Below are positions 1 to 8,719 of a stretch of 64,000 bases of DNA, piece after piece (position 1 is the stretch's first letter; every line of letters begins with the position of its first letter). The stretch covers positions 62,001 through 126,000 of the forward strand of contig NZ_QVEX01000005.1 in assembly GCF_003434055.1 (NCBI RefSeq), given 5' to 3'. The notes beneath the pieces are model-generated. The model saw nothing but the letters and a program-made list of their open reading frames with translations, had not been told where the DNA came from and made no database searches. Position numbers and translations under genes: made by a program. Source of the stretch: Enterocloster aldenensis. GTDB taxonomy: Bacteria > Bacillota > Clostridia > Lachnospirales > Lachnospiraceae.

Positions 1-1
1 A

Positions 2-559
2 AGGGATGCATTTACCGTTGCCCTTAAGATGGAGGGATACTCCTTAAACTCCACCAATCCGGATGAACTGGCCAAGGCCCGTGACCTTCTGATTGAGCAG
101 AAGCCCCTGGTCCAGGCCTATGTCATTGACCAGGTCAGGGATAAGATGATTGGCGGCGAGGCCGCTGTGGGTGTCATCTATTCCGGGGAAATGCTCTATA
201 TCCAGGAAGCTGTTGCTGACCAGGGCCTGGACTATGACCTGGAGTATGTGATTCCTGAGGAGGGAACCAATTACTGGATTGACTCCTGGGTCATCCCGGC
301 CAATGCCGAGCACAAGGAAAATGCAGAAAAATGGATTGACTTCCTGTGCCGCCCCGACATTGCCAAGAAAAACTTTGAATACATCACCTACGCAACCCCC
401 AACAAAGGCGCTTATGACCTGCTGGACGACGACCTGAAGAACAACAAGGCCCTGTTCCCGGATATAAACAGCCTGCCTAATTGTGAAATCATCAAGTATC
501 TTGGGGATGATGTGGATATGATTTATAATGATATGTGGAAGGAAATTAAGTCTGAATAA
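2..559 (+). CDS. potD: Spermidine/putrescine ABC transporter substrate-binding protein (PotD-like), 3' part
   Basis: This is the C-terminal part of an extracellular polyamine-binding protein; the 5' end lies outside the window. The open frame already runs at base 2 (reading R-D-A-F-T-V-A-L-K before the first internal Met), so the ATG at 29 is not the start. About 185 residues are visible. The text matches the C-terminal lobe of PotD/PotF proteins: an E-A-A-V-G-V-I-Y-S-G-E strand, a Y-V-I-P-E-E-G-T-N-Y-W-I-D-S-W-V-I-P segment that in PotD lines the ligand cleft, and a closing helix ending N-D-M-W-K-E-I. PotD delivers spermidine or putrescine to a PotABC membrane complex, presumably encoded upstream. 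A strong hairpin terminator follows directly, so this is the last gene of its operon. Family confidence is high; ligand preference cannot be read. Confidence 0.85.
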   Translation, partial: RDAFTVALKMEGYSLNSTNPDELAKARDLLIEQKPLVQAYVIDQVRDKMIGGEAAVGVIYSGEMLYIQEAVADQGLDYDLEYVIPEEGTNYWIDSWVIPANAEHKENAEKWIDFLCRPDIAKKNFEYITYATPNKGAYDLLDDDLKNNKALFPDINSLPNCEIIKYLGDDVDMIYNDMWKEIKSE

Positions 560-569
560 GTAAATATGG

Positions 570-618
570 AAGAGCGGCATCGGATGGTTTTCCCATTCCC
601 TGCCGCTCTTCTTTTTTC
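570..618 (+). terminator. Rho-independent terminator of the potD operon
   Basis: A perfect 10-bp stem (AAGAGCGGCA at 570-579 with TGCCGCTCTT at 601-610) has a 21-nt loop and runs into CTTTTTT. It begins 10 bases after the potD stop. The AT-rich stretch from 619 to 843 holds no gene that I can support. Confidence 0.9.
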
Positions 619-843
619 CGCATCCATTCTTGCAAGAGAAATTTCTGTTCTATAATGTTCGAACAAACATTTTTTACATGTAATAATGAATATAAAAACT
701 TTTTCTTCTATCTAATCAGACATTTTTTATGCATTATATACTAATTTATTCTTAAAATCCCCCTTCTAATGTCGCAATATTACCTATATTTTATTTGACT
801 ATATTCCTTTTTTCGATTATAATTCAAACATAAATCGCACTAT

Positions 844-1614
844 TCAAACATTCACAACAGTCAGTCCCACATGGTTCTCCCTGCAGCAGTCCGCAAAGTC
901 CCCGGAGATACCTGCATCTGTAATGATTGCATCCATTTCAGCAATGGTACCCAGCTGGAAAAACCTTGGTTCATGGATTTTACTGCTGTCAATCAAAGCA
1001 ATTGTTTTTTCTGAATGCTGCATGATCAGTTTCTTTATCTCCAGGTCGTTCACACTGTTGGTGGTAATCAGCCCGTCCTTGGTAATGCTGTAAAAACCAA
1101 GGAATGCAGTCTTAAAGTACATTGACTTAATAAGGTTCTGTGTTATGGGACCAAAACAGGAATGGGCCGTCTTATGAAGTTCCCCGCCCAGCGAAAACAC
1201 GGTGCACTTTGTGCATTTGTTAAATTCAAGGGCAGCGGTCAACGAGGTGGTTGTTATGATCAGGGGCTTACTGTACGGTATGAACTCCGCCATCCGAAGG
1301 CAGGTGGAACTGTCGTCAATGAACACGTTATCTCCTGGATTCAGGTATTTGACCGCTTCCATGGCAATGGCCCTTTTTTCTGCAATATGCTCCTTTGCAC
1401 GGGAAGTAAACGCCACTCCGTCAATATACTTTTCAGTGGGTATGGTGGCCCCGCCGTGGGTGCGGATAGCCTTTCCCTGGGACACCAGCATGTTAATATC
1501 CCTGCGTATGGTCATTTCCGAGACATGAAAAAGACTGCTCAGGTGCGAAACCTCAACAGAACCAACTGCGAATAATAGTTTTTCGATTTCCGATATACGT
1601 GTGCTCTTAGACAT
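844..1614 (-). CDS. DeoR-family transcriptional repressor
   Basis: 256-residue DeoR/GlpR-type regulator. The N-terminus carries the DeoR winged helix-turn-helix (V-S-H-L-S-S-L-F-H-V-S-E-M-T-I-R-R-D-I-N, residues about 20-39, followed by R-T-H-G-G-A). The rest is the sugar-phosphate isomerase-like effector domain, with V-F-I-D-D-S-S-T and L-G-G-E-L as phosphate-binding loops. Such proteins usually repress a neighbouring sugar catabolic operon and are released by a phosphorylated intermediate. It is divergent from the ADP-ribosylglycohydrolase/PfkB/ABC operon, 66 bp away, so it very likely controls that operon and possibly itself. The likely inducer, by inference, is the product of the PfkB kinase. 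Length is normal. Confidence 0.88.
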   Translation of the reverse strand: MSKSTRISEIEKLLFAVGSVEVSHLSSLFHVSEMTIRRDINMLVSQGKAIRTHGGATIPTEKYIDGVAFTSRAKEHIAEKRAIAMEAVKYLNPGDNVFIDDSSTCLRMAEFIPYSKPLIITTTSLTAALEFNKCTKCTVFSLGGELHKTAHSCFGPITQNLIKSMYFKTAFLGFYSITKDGLITTNSVNDLEIKKLIMQHSEKTIALIDSSKIHEPRFFQLGTIAEMDAIITDAGISGDFADCCRENHVGLTVVNV

Positions 1615-1625
1615 ACCATAAATAT

Positions 1626-1655
1626 AGTATACAAAAAATTAAAAAGCAATATCAA
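1626..1655 (-). promoter_or_regulatory. Candidate promoter of the DeoR regulator gene
   Basis: On the minus strand TTGATA (1655-1650) and TATACT (1631-1626) are separated by 18 bp, 12 bp upstream of the regulator start. The same 66-bp intergenic region must hold the promoter of the divergent operon, but no equally clear plus-strand -35/-10 pair is visible. Confidence 0.5.
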
Positions 1656-1680
1656 TTTATTATATCAGGAGGAAAAAATA

Positions 1681-2694
1681 ATGAGTAAGTACAACAAAAT
1701 TTTAGGAAGTATCATGGGCGCTGCCGTAGGGGATGCCATGGGAGCCGCAACAGAGACCCGGAGCGCCGAAAGGATCAAAGAGGACTTCGGGGGCTATGTG
1801 GATAAAATCATCACCCCGCCTTCAGACTGCTTTGCACGGGGATACGATGCCGGCACGGTCACGGACGACTTCAGCCTTGCTTATTTTACGGCAAAGGAAC
1901 TGGTGGCTTCCAAGGGCAATGTGGATGCGGAGGCAGCCAAAAGAGCACTTTTCACCTGGGCCTCCTATCCTCAATTCTTCCGGTTTGCCGGCCCCACCAC
2001 GGAAGCCGCCATCAAGAAACTGAAAGGCGAGGAAACCGTGAATCCCAAAGCCTATATTGCCGCTGATAATTTAAGGGCCACCAATGGGTCCGGCATGAAG
2101 ATATTCCCGGTAGGCCTGATTAATCCGGGCAATCTGGACAAGGCCGTTCAGGATACCATAACCATCTGTATGCCCACACACAACAATAACGTGGCCATCT
2201 CCGGCGCAGCAGCCATATCGGCGGCCGTTGCAAAGGCAATGGAGGACAACGCCACCCTGGAGGATGTGATTGAAGCAGGAATCTACGGGGCCCATAAGGG
2301 CTTTGAGGACAGTTCAAGAATTGCCCACAGGCTGGCCACCCCGTCCGTGGAAAAGAGAATCGGCCTTGCAGTGGAAATCGGCAGGAAGGGCGCTGACTGG
2401 GAGGGCGCCATGCTTGAATTAAGGAATATCATAGGCGCGGGGCTGATGGCAACCGAAGCCATCCCATGTGTATTCGGCATTCTTGCAGCCACGCCCGGCG
2501 ACCCCATGTCAGCCATTAAAATGGGTGTTAATATCGGTGACGACACGGATACGGTTGCTACCATGGTAGGCGCTGTTGCGGGCGCGCTTTACGGAATGGG
2601 CAACATACCAGACGAGTATATATCTTTGATTAATAAAGTAAATGACTTTGACCTCGAAGGACTGGCACGTGATATTGAAAGGGAGTTTTATTGA
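1681..2694 (+). CDS. ADP-ribosylglycohydrolase family protein
   Basis: 337-residue protein of the DraG/ADPRH fold, all-helical binuclear-Mg hydrolases that cleave N- or O-glycosidic bonds to ribose. Visible signatures: G-A-A-V-G-D-A-M-G-A (residues 13-22), T-D-D-F-S (61-65, normally TDDT) and G-D-D-T-D-T (about 286-291), the last two supplying the metal ligands. The fourth position of the first metal motif is Phe rather than Thr, which may mark a specificity change. It is the first gene of the operon, preceded by an AGGAGG site 8 nt from the ATG, and is followed by a PfkB kinase and a ribose-type importer. Within this operon it more plausibly hydrolyses an imported riboside than removes ADP-ribose from proteins; that is inference. 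Confidence 0.85.
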   Translation: MSKYNKILGSIMGAAVGDAMGAATETRSAERIKEDFGGYVDKIITPPSDCFARGYDAGTVTDDFSLAYFTAKELVASKGNVDAEAAKRALFTWASYPQFFRFAGPTTEAAIKKLKGEETVNPKAYIAADNLRATNGSGMKIFPVGLINPGNLDKAVQDTITICMPTHNNNVAISGAAAISAAVAKAMEDNATLEDVIEAGIYGAHKGFEDSSRIAHRLATPSVEKRIGLAVEIGRKGADWEGAMLELRNIIGAGLMATEAIPCVFGILAATPGDPMSAIKMGVNIGDDTDTVATMVGAVAGALYGMGNIPDEYISLINKVNDFDLEGLARDIEREFY

Positions 2695-3668
2695 TGGCCT
2701 GTAATACGGAACCTGACAGCAGATATGTCATTGCCATTGGCGCAGCCGCCCTGGACGAGTACTATACAGCGGATACCTGGCCGTCAGAAGGCGGCAAGGC
2801 AATGGTGGACTATAAGGAAGATATGATTGGGGGCATGATTCCCAATGCAGCCTGTGTATTTGCAGGATACGGCGTCCATACATATCTGGTGGACACACTG
2901 AAAAACAACAGCAAAAAGACGGATATGATTGTCAGTGACTTAAAGGCCCACGGTGTGAAGACAGGACTGCTCCGCTACCAGGATGATATCCCGGACGCCA
3001 GGACCATCATCATACTGACCCACAGGGAGCGTACCATACTGGTAGTTGAACCCCACAAGCCTTTACTCGATATAAAAGCCTGTGAACTGGACATATTCAG
3101 AAAAGCATCCTACATCTACACAACTCCTGTTGAACTTAAAAACATCAGGAACTACATGGAATTCGTGGATGACATGAAAAACCACCACGTGAAGCTGGCC
3201 TTTGATATTGAAGCCTCAACCGTGGATGCCTGCGACAAAGAACTGATTTATAAGGGTGATGTTCTTTTCTTTAATGAATTCGGGTTTGAAAAAATAAAGG
3301 GAAACCGCGGTGAAGAGGAAGCATTTTCAGAAATGTTTGAAAACGGTGTGGAAATAGCTACCATCACCCTGGGAGAAAAGGGAAGCTTTACAGCCACAAA
3401 AAACGAAACCTTCCGGACACCTGCCGTCAAACAGCAGGTCGTTGACACAACCGGTGCAGGGGATACGTTCAACAGTTCATTCATCACCTATCTCCTTATG
3501 GGAAAAAGCATACGGGAGGCAGCCCTGTTCGCCAATGCCGCGGGAGGTTATTCTGTTACGCAATATGGGCCCAAGGGCGGTGTCAATGATTTAAGCTTTA
3601 TAGAAGAACTGGTAACCAGGTACTATCAGGACAATGGAAGGAAAATGCTATGGGACAGGAAATCCTAA
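2694..3668 (+). CDS. PfkB-family carbohydrate kinase
   Basis: 324-residue ribokinase-superfamily sugar kinase. The diagnostic C-terminal motif D-T-T-G-A-G-D-T-F-N (about residues 249-258) contains the catalytic Asp and anion hole, and an N-terminal G-G-M-I-P-N-A segment corresponds to the sugar-binding glycine motif. The start is taken as the ATG at 2694, which overlaps the previous stop by one base (TGATG) and has GGGAG 8 nt upstream; an in-frame TTG three bases earlier is less likely. It probably phosphorylates the sugar released by the upstream glycohydrolase in the cytoplasm. The substrate (ribose, a nucleoside or another pentose) cannot be told from the sequence. The 3' end overlaps the ABC ATPase gene by 19 nt, showing translational coupling. 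Confidence 0.88.
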   Translation: MACNTEPDSRYVIAIGAAALDEYYTADTWPSEGGKAMVDYKEDMIGGMIPNAACVFAGYGVHTYLVDTLKNNSKKTDMIVSDLKAHGVKTGLLRYQDDIPDARTIIILTHRERTILVVEPHKPLLDIKACELDIFRKASYIYTTPVELKNIRNYMEFVDDMKNHHVKLAFDIEASTVDACDKELIYKGDVLFFNEFGFEKIKGNRGEEEAFSEMFENGVEIATITLGEKGSFTATKNETFRTPAVKQQVVDTTGAGDTFNSSFITYLLMGKSIREAALFANAAGGYSVTQYGPKGGVNDLSFIEELVTRYYQDNGRKMLWDRKS

Positions 3669-5140
3669 AGACAAAGGGGATTACGAAAAGCTTCTTTGGC
3701 AATGAAGTCTTAAAGGGCGTGGACCTCGATGTACTGAGCGGTGAGGTCCATGGACTTGTAGGCGAGAATGGCGCCGGTAAATCAACACTGATGAAAATCA
3801 TAACCGGTGTCTATACAAAAAACAGCGGACAGATTTTCCTTGATGGCAGGGAGGTTGATTTTTCCGACCCGGGCAAGGCGCGGCTTGCAGGTGTTTCCAT
3901 CATACATCAGGAATTTAACCAGTTTTCCAATCTGTCTGTTGCAGAAAATATTTTCCTGGACAGGAAAGAATACCGCAATTCCCTCGGGTTTGTCAACTGG
4001 AAAAAAATGAGGGATGATGCCAAGAAGGTTCTTGGGGATCTGGGCGCTTCCTTTGATGTGGAAATGCCGGAACGGCTTCTGTCCGTGCGGGAACAGCAGC
4101 TGGTGGAAATAGCTAAGGCTGTTTCATCCAACTGCCGCGTCCTTATTATGGACGAGCCCACGGCCGCCCTGCCGGAGAACGAGGTAGGTAAGCTGTTTGA
4201 AGTCATCCGGGTGCTGAAGGAAAAGGGGGTTGCGGTCATCTATATCTCCCACAGGATGAAGGAAATCGAACAGATCTGTGACCGTGTGACCGTGCTGCGG
4301 GATGGGAAAAAGGTCAGCACCCTGGAAATGGAAGCTGGCCGGATTGACGAAGTCATTTCCCAGATGATAGGAAAAAGCATCACCAACTATTACACCCACT
4401 CCCAGCGCACGGCCGGCGAAGCAATCCTTGAGGTAAGGAACCTGAGCGGACACGGGGTCCATGACGTATCCCTGGAACTGCACCGCGGGGAAGTCCTCGG
4501 GCTCTACGGCCTTGCAGGGTCCGGCGCTACTGAGACAGCGGAAATGATTATGGGCCTTTTGCGGCCATTGCAGGGCAGCGTGTTTATGGGCGGCAAAAAA
4601 CTTCTGATGAAAAACATCAACGAATCCATGAATGCGGGAATCGGATATGTTCCGTCTGACAGAAGGCAGGAAGGAATCATTGTAAATATGCCAATCAGCC
4701 AGAACACCATCCTGGCCAACCTGGATTCCTATGACGGCAGGGTCATGCTCAACTACAAAAAGATAGAGACCCGTGTGGCGGCTGCCATTGAAAGCCTGAA
4801 GATTAAATGTGTGTCATCTTCCCAGGAAGTCATGCGGCTTTCAGGCGGAAACCAGCAGAAGGTGGTCCTGGCAAAATGGCTGGACAGGAATCCCCAGGTG
4901 CTGATTTTAAACGAGCCCACAAGAGGTGTGGACGTGGGCGCCAAAAGTGAGATTTACAGACTGATTGACGACCTTGCAAACAACAATCTGGCAATTTTAT
5001 TCATATCCTCCGAACTTCCGGAAGTCATGGGGGTAAGCGACACCATCACGGTCATGTGCAGGGGCCATATTACCGGCAGCTTCACAAAAGCTGAAATCGG
5101 ACAGGATACTTTGCTGAAAGCGGCATCAGGGCGTATTTAG
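3650..5140 (+). CDS. Sugar ABC transporter ATP-binding protein (RbsA/MglA type)
   Basis: 496-residue protein with two fused nucleotide-binding domains, as in RbsA, MglA and XylG. The first half has Walker A G-E-N-G-A-G-K-S-T (38-46), a signature L-S-V-R-E-Q-Q and Walker B V-L-I-M-D-E-P. The second half has the degenerate Walker A G-L-A-G-S-G-A-T-E typical of this class, signature L-S-G-G-N-Q-Q-K and Walker B V-L-I-L-N-E-P-T-R-G-V-D-V-G-A. It powers the two permeases encoded next. In this class one site is normally hydrolytically impaired, so the degenerate second P-loop is expected. The start lies inside the end of the kinase gene. Confidence 0.95.
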   Translation: MGQEILKTKGITKSFFGNEVLKGVDLDVLSGEVHGLVGENGAGKSTLMKIITGVYTKNSGQIFLDGREVDFSDPGKARLAGVSIIHQEFNQFSNLSVAENIFLDRKEYRNSLGFVNWKKMRDDAKKVLGDLGASFDVEMPERLLSVREQQLVEIAKAVSSNCRVLIMDEPTAALPENEVGKLFEVIRVLKEKGVAVIYISHRMKEIEQICDRVTVLRDGKKVSTLEMEAGRIDEVISQMIGKSITNYYTHSQRTAGEAILEVRNLSGHGVHDVSLELHRGEVLGLYGLAGSGATETAEMIMGLLRPLQGSVFMGGKKLLMKNINESMNAGIGYVPSDRRQEGIIVNMPISQNTILANLDSYDGRVMLNYKKIETRVAAAIESLKIKCVSSSQEVMRLSGGNQQKVVLAKWLDRNPQVLILNEPTRGVDVGAKSEIYRLIDDLANNNLAILFISSELPEVMGVSDTITVMCRGHITGSFTKAEIGQDTLLKAASGRI

Positions 5141-5153
5141 GGGAGGAAACCAC

Positions 5154-6116
5154 ATGGATAAGGCTAAAATATTGAAGATTGTGAAAAGACAGGAGTTTAT
5201 CGTTGCGGCTTTCTCACTGCTGGTATTCATCTTCTTTTCCCTGTTTTCAGACAACTTCTACACTCCCACCAACCTGAGGCTGATCCTGCAGCAGTATGCG
5301 GTAAACGGCATCTGTGTTCTGGGAATATCAATTGTAATCATCCTTAATGGCATTGACCTTTCTGCAGGGGCAATCCTTGCCATGGCCGGGGCAGTATCCG
5401 GCACCATGGTAAAATCAGGCGTCCCCGTGATTCTTTGTATACTGGCAGGCGTGGCGCTGGGCATGCTGTTCAGCTTTATCAATGCGCTTATCATAACAAA
5501 ATGCAGGGTTCCTGCCATCGTTACCACCATTGCCACCAATTACCTGTTCCGCGGGCTGATTGTGGTCATAACCGGAGGATACTGGGTGAACCAGTTTCCC
5601 AAAGCATTCACCAGGATTGGCGCCGGCAGGCTGTTTGGCATATCAAACCTGTTCTGGATGGCAATGCTCCTGCTGATTGTGATGACCGTGTTCATGAAAT
5701 ATTTCAACACAGGCAGGAAGATATACGCGGTGGGCACCAATCCCCAGGGAGCCGACTTAAGCGGCATCAGTTCCGACAGGATACAGCTTATTGGCTATAC
5801 CATCTGCGGCGCCCTTATCGGCTTTGCCGGGGTCATGTATGCATCCTCCTATGGGGCAATCAACCCGTCATCCACAGGCACCACCCTTGGGACCACGGTT
5901 CTGGCAGCCGCCCTTGCCGGCGGTGTGAACTTTGGCGGAAAGGGCACCCTGCTGGGCGGGGCCATCGGCATGCTGATGATTACTATCATCAACAACGGGC
6001 TTATCCAGATTAAGGTATCGGAATACTGGGTTGACGCAATTACAGGAGCCATTATCCTGATTGCCCTGGTACTCAATGTCCTCAACGCCCGCGAGAAAAG
6101 AAAGGGGGATAACTGA
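5154..6116 (+). CDS. Sugar ABC transporter permease (RbsC type), first of two
   Basis: 320-residue polytopic membrane protein of the branched-chain/ribose permease family (BPD_transp_2). About eight to ten hydrophobic segments are visible and the conserved I-D-L-S-A-G-A-I-L-A-M-A-G motif is present near residue 65. It forms half of the membrane pore with the next gene product, with which it shares a one-base stop/start overlap (TGATG). The ribosome site GGGGAGG is 7-8 nt upstream of the ATG. The presence of two different RbsC-like permeases rather than one suggests a heterodimeric channel. Confidence 0.93.
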   Translation: MDKAKILKIVKRQEFIVAAFSLLVFIFFSLFSDNFYTPTNLRLILQQYAVNGICVLGISIVIILNGIDLSAGAILAMAGAVSGTMVKSGVPVILCILAGVALGMLFSFINALIITKCRVPAIVTTIATNYLFRGLIVVITGGYWVNQFPKAFTRIGAGRLFGISNLFWMAMLLLIVMTVFMKYFNTGRKIYAVGTNPQGADLSGISSDRIQLIGYTICGALIGFAGVMYASSYGAINPSSTGTTLGTTVLAAALAGGVNFGGKGTLLGGAIGMLMITIINNGLIQIKVSEYWVDAITGAIILIALVLNVLNAREKRKGDN

Positions 6117-7081
6117 TGGGGGCAGTAAACTCTATTGTTACAGGCATAAAGAATTACTCCAAAAAGGATGGCAATAAAAACATTGTCCTGCTGGCTGTAT
6201 ATCTCATCATCCAGACCAGTGTATTTGCCATGCTGACTCCATTCTTCATCACCGCGGCCAACTTCCAGAACCTGATGCGCCAGACCGCGGAACTGGGGAT
6301 GGTGACAATCCCTCTTGCAATCATACTGATGACAGGCAATATCGACCTGTCCATCGGTTCCGTGATGGGAGTCTGCGCCATCTCCCTGGCCAGGCTGTTA
6401 AAGACCGGCATGAACATCTGGCTGGCAGTACTGATAACCATATTAATCGGAGCCGCAATCGGAAGCCTTAACGGTTTCCTGGTGGCCAGGATGCATCTGG
6501 CCGGCATTGTGGCAACCCTTGGAACACAGGTCATGTTAAGAGGCGTGTGCAACATCCTCACCGGCGGCAGGCCGGTAAGCGGCCTTCCCCAGCAGTTCCT
6601 GTCCTGTGCAAATATCCGGATCCTGGGTATGCCTGTCAGCTTTATTTTCATGGTGGTTATCTTCATGATAGCAATCTTCATCATGCAGAAAACCAGCTTT
6701 GGCATACGGGTACATGCCATTGGATATAATCCCAAGACCAGTGTCTATTCAGGGCTTGGGTCCGACAAGATTAAGTTCATCATGTTTACCCTGTCCGGCG
6801 CGGTTGCCGCCATTGCAGCGGCCTTCATGCTGATGAGGTTTGCCAGCGCTGAGTCTAAATTTGCCAGCGGTTATGACACCGACACCCTTACATCCCTTCT
6901 GATTGGAGGAATCAGCATTGCCGGCGGTTCCGGCAACATGATCGGCGCGCTCCTGGGATTCATAACCATTGCAACCCTGAGGAACGGTCTGAACCATCTG
7001 GGAGTATCCGCAATCTTCCAGACCGTCATCCTTGGAGTACTTATCATAGTATCTGCTGTTAACTTTAAAAAGAAAAACTAA
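6116..7081 (+). CDS. Sugar ABC transporter permease (RbsC type), second of two
   Basis: 321-residue RbsC-like permease paralogous to the preceding gene. The family motif I-D-L-S-I-G-S-V-M-G-V appears near residue 78, and the C-terminal half repeats the L-I-G-G-I-S-I-A-G-G-S-G pattern. It probably pairs with the 5154-6116 product to form a heterodimeric channel driven by the upstream RbsA-like ATPase. Start and stop are tightly packed between neighbours, with 25 bp to the binding-protein gene. Confidence 0.93.
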   Translation: MGAVNSIVTGIKNYSKKDGNKNIVLLAVYLIIQTSVFAMLTPFFITAANFQNLMRQTAELGMVTIPLAIILMTGNIDLSIGSVMGVCAISLARLLKTGMNIWLAVLITILIGAAIGSLNGFLVARMHLAGIVATLGTQVMLRGVCNILTGGRPVSGLPQQFLSCANIRILGMPVSFIFMVVIFMIAIFIMQKTSFGIRVHAIGYNPKTSVYSGLGSDKIKFIMFTLSGAVAAIAAAFMLMRFASAESKFASGYDTDTLTSLLIGGISIAGGSGNMIGALLGFITIATLRNGLNHLGVSAIFQTVILGVLIIVSAVNFKKKN

Positions 7082-7106
7082 TTAACCTATCATAAGGAGG
7101 TACAAC

Positions 7107-8210
7107 ATGAAAAAAAGACATTTAGCAACAATGACAGCCATGGTACTCGCAGGTGCGCTCCTGGCGGGATGCAGCAGCGGGACAGCTGCCACCGAAGCAG
7201 CCAAAGCCCCCCAGTCTTCCCAGGCCGGAACCGAAAAAGGGACTGAAGATACGGCGGCTTCCGATACCCAGGACGGCAGCGGGGCTTCCGAAATAAACAG
7301 GAAGCTGTTCTTCTGCCCAAAAAGCGTGGGCTTTGACTACTGGACCTCCGCTGAAAAGGGTATTATGGAAGCAGCCAAAACCCTTGGCTATGATGCTGTG
7401 TTTAACGGTCCTGCGACCACGGACTCAGCCCAGCAGATCAGCATGATCCAGGATATGCTGGCACAGGGCATCGGCGGTCTGGCAATTGCCCCCAATGATG
7501 CGGAGGCAATCAGTGCAACTATTAAAGAGGCACAGGACAAGGGTGTCAATACCATCACCTTTGACACAGACGCCCCCAACTCTACCAGGTCTTACCTTGT
7601 ATGCCCGGATTCCGACTACTCCATGGGACAGGAACTGGGGAAAATGATTGCTGAGGAAATGGGGCAGGAAGGACAGCTGGCATTCATGGTCGCTTCCTTC
7701 AGCGCCGAAAATCAGGTGTCCAAGGTGGAAGGCGCAACCGATTATCTGAAAGAGAACTGCCCTGATATTGAAATCGTGACCACGGTCAACTCAGACGATG
7801 ACAACGAGACCGCCTTTGCCAATGCACAGACCCTGCTGACCACCTATCCTGATTTAAAGGGCATCCTGGGATTTGCAGGCGCAGAAGCCCCTCAGGCAGC
7901 AGAGGCGATTACACAGGCCATCAGCAACGGTGAAGTGAAGGAAGGACAGATTGCAGTCACAGGCATCGGATTCCCAAATCAGTGCCGTCCCTACATAAAG
8001 AGCGGCGTGTTAAAACAGGTCCTCAGCTGGAACCCCACGGAAACAGGTAAGGTGGCCTGCTATGTGCTTGCAGCCATGGCGGAAGGAAAACCCATTGACG
8101 CCACCTTTACAATCGAAGGAGTTGACCTAAAAATCGAGGACGGAACCAAAGTATATCACGGCTGTATCCTGCTGACCCCTGAAAACATTGATGAATATGA
8201 CTATTCATAA
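7107..8210 (+). CDS. Sugar ABC transporter substrate-binding lipoprotein (RbsB type)
   Basis: 367-residue periplasmic-binding-protein-like lipoprotein. The signal peptide ends with the lipobox L-L-A-G-C (Cys22), followed by a Ser/Thr/Ala/Glu-rich linker to about residue 60. The mature part has the Peripla_BP_4 fold of ribose- and autoinducer-2-type binding proteins (S-V-G-F-D-Y-W, D-M-L-A-Q-G-I-G-G-L-A-I-A-P-N-D, D-T-D-A-P-N-S). It captures the substrate at the cell surface for the two permeases. AGGAGG lies 9 nt upstream of the ATG. Ligand identity is unknown; the operon context suggests a ribosylated or ureido compound. Confidence 0.92.
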   Translation: MKKRHLATMTAMVLAGALLAGCSSGTAATEAAKAPQSSQAGTEKGTEDTAASDTQDGSGASEINRKLFFCPKSVGFDYWTSAEKGIMEAAKTLGYDAVFNGPATTDSAQQISMIQDMLAQGIGGLAIAPNDAEAISATIKEAQDKGVNTITFDTDAPNSTRSYLVCPDSDYSMGQELGKMIAEEMGQEGQLAFMVASFSAENQVSKVEGATDYLKENCPDIEIVTTVNSDDDNETAFANAQTLLTTYPDLKGILGFAGAEAPQAAEAITQAISNGEVKEGQIAVTGIGFPNQCRPYIKSGVLKQVLSWNPTETGKVACYVLAAMAEGKPIDATFTIEGVDLKIEDGTKVYHGCILLTPENIDEYDYS

Positions 8211-8221
8211 AGGAGTGCCCT

Positions 8222-8719
8222 ATGAAAACAATCAAGGCTGAACGGATTACCAAAGATAATTTTGCGCCTTACGGAAGATATTACAATGTATTTGAGGAAC
8301 GCAAAACAGAAAGTGAAGATTTTACAGCATATATGCTCAGGGAACTCCATACAGATGAACCCATGAACTTTGGCATTACCATCTGTAAGGCAGGGGACTT
8401 TGACAGCATCAGCATGGAGCGCCATTTCCTCACCGAAGAACCCCAGTTCTGCGGCGATGGCGACATGGTCCTGACCGTGGCGGACAGCGACCCCGAAAAC
8501 GCTCCTAAGGCCGGGGATGTGAAAGCATTCATCTTGAAACCGGGAGACCTTGCGGTCCTGGCAAAGGGCATCTGGCACGATGCAAACCACGGAATTGACA
8601 AGGACACCATGTATTATTTCATGGCCACCAACAAAGCGCCGGATTCAAGGGAAACCGAATGGGTCCAGGTCAGCCCCGAACCGGTACATGTTCTCGTACA
8701 CCAAGGAGGCGCCATATGA
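8222..8719 (+). CDS. Ureidoglycolate lyase (AllA)-like cupin protein, copy 1
   Basis: 165-residue protein resembling the AllA family, small beta-barrel proteins that split ureidoglycolate into glyoxylate and urea in purine/allantoin breakdown. Supporting features are the N-terminal F-A-P-Y-G segment (FxPFG in AllA), a central S-M-E-R-H motif, V-A-D-S-D-P, and the barrel strand A-F-I-L-K-P-G-D-L-A-V-L-A-K-G-I-W-H-D-A. It is followed by a second related gene with ATGA overlap. No other allantoin pathway enzyme is obvious, though the next gene is an M20 amidohydrolase, the superfamily that includes allantoate amidohydrolase. The reaction is therefore uncertain; membership of the cupin-like AllA family is moderately sure. 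Confidence 0.7.
   Translation: MKTIKAERITKDNFAPYGRYYNVFEERKTESEDFTAYMLRELHTDEPMNFGITICKAGDFDSISMERHFLTEEPQFCGDGDMVLTVADSDPENAPKAGDVKAFILKPGDLAVLAKGIWHDANHGIDKDTMYYFMATNKAPDSRETEWVQVSPEPVHVLVHQGGAI

Noticed and set aside
658..850. Recurring TTC(A/G)AACA words near 658, 823 and 843 as a DeoR operator
   Set aside because: They lie at the 3' end of the DeoR gene, far from either promoter, in AT-rich DNA; one overlaps the coding end.
8659..8715. Earlier start for the second AllA-like gene
   Set aside because: It overlaps the first copy by 60 bases and adds residues absent from the family, whereas ATG 8716 has AAGGAGG and the common ATGA overlap.
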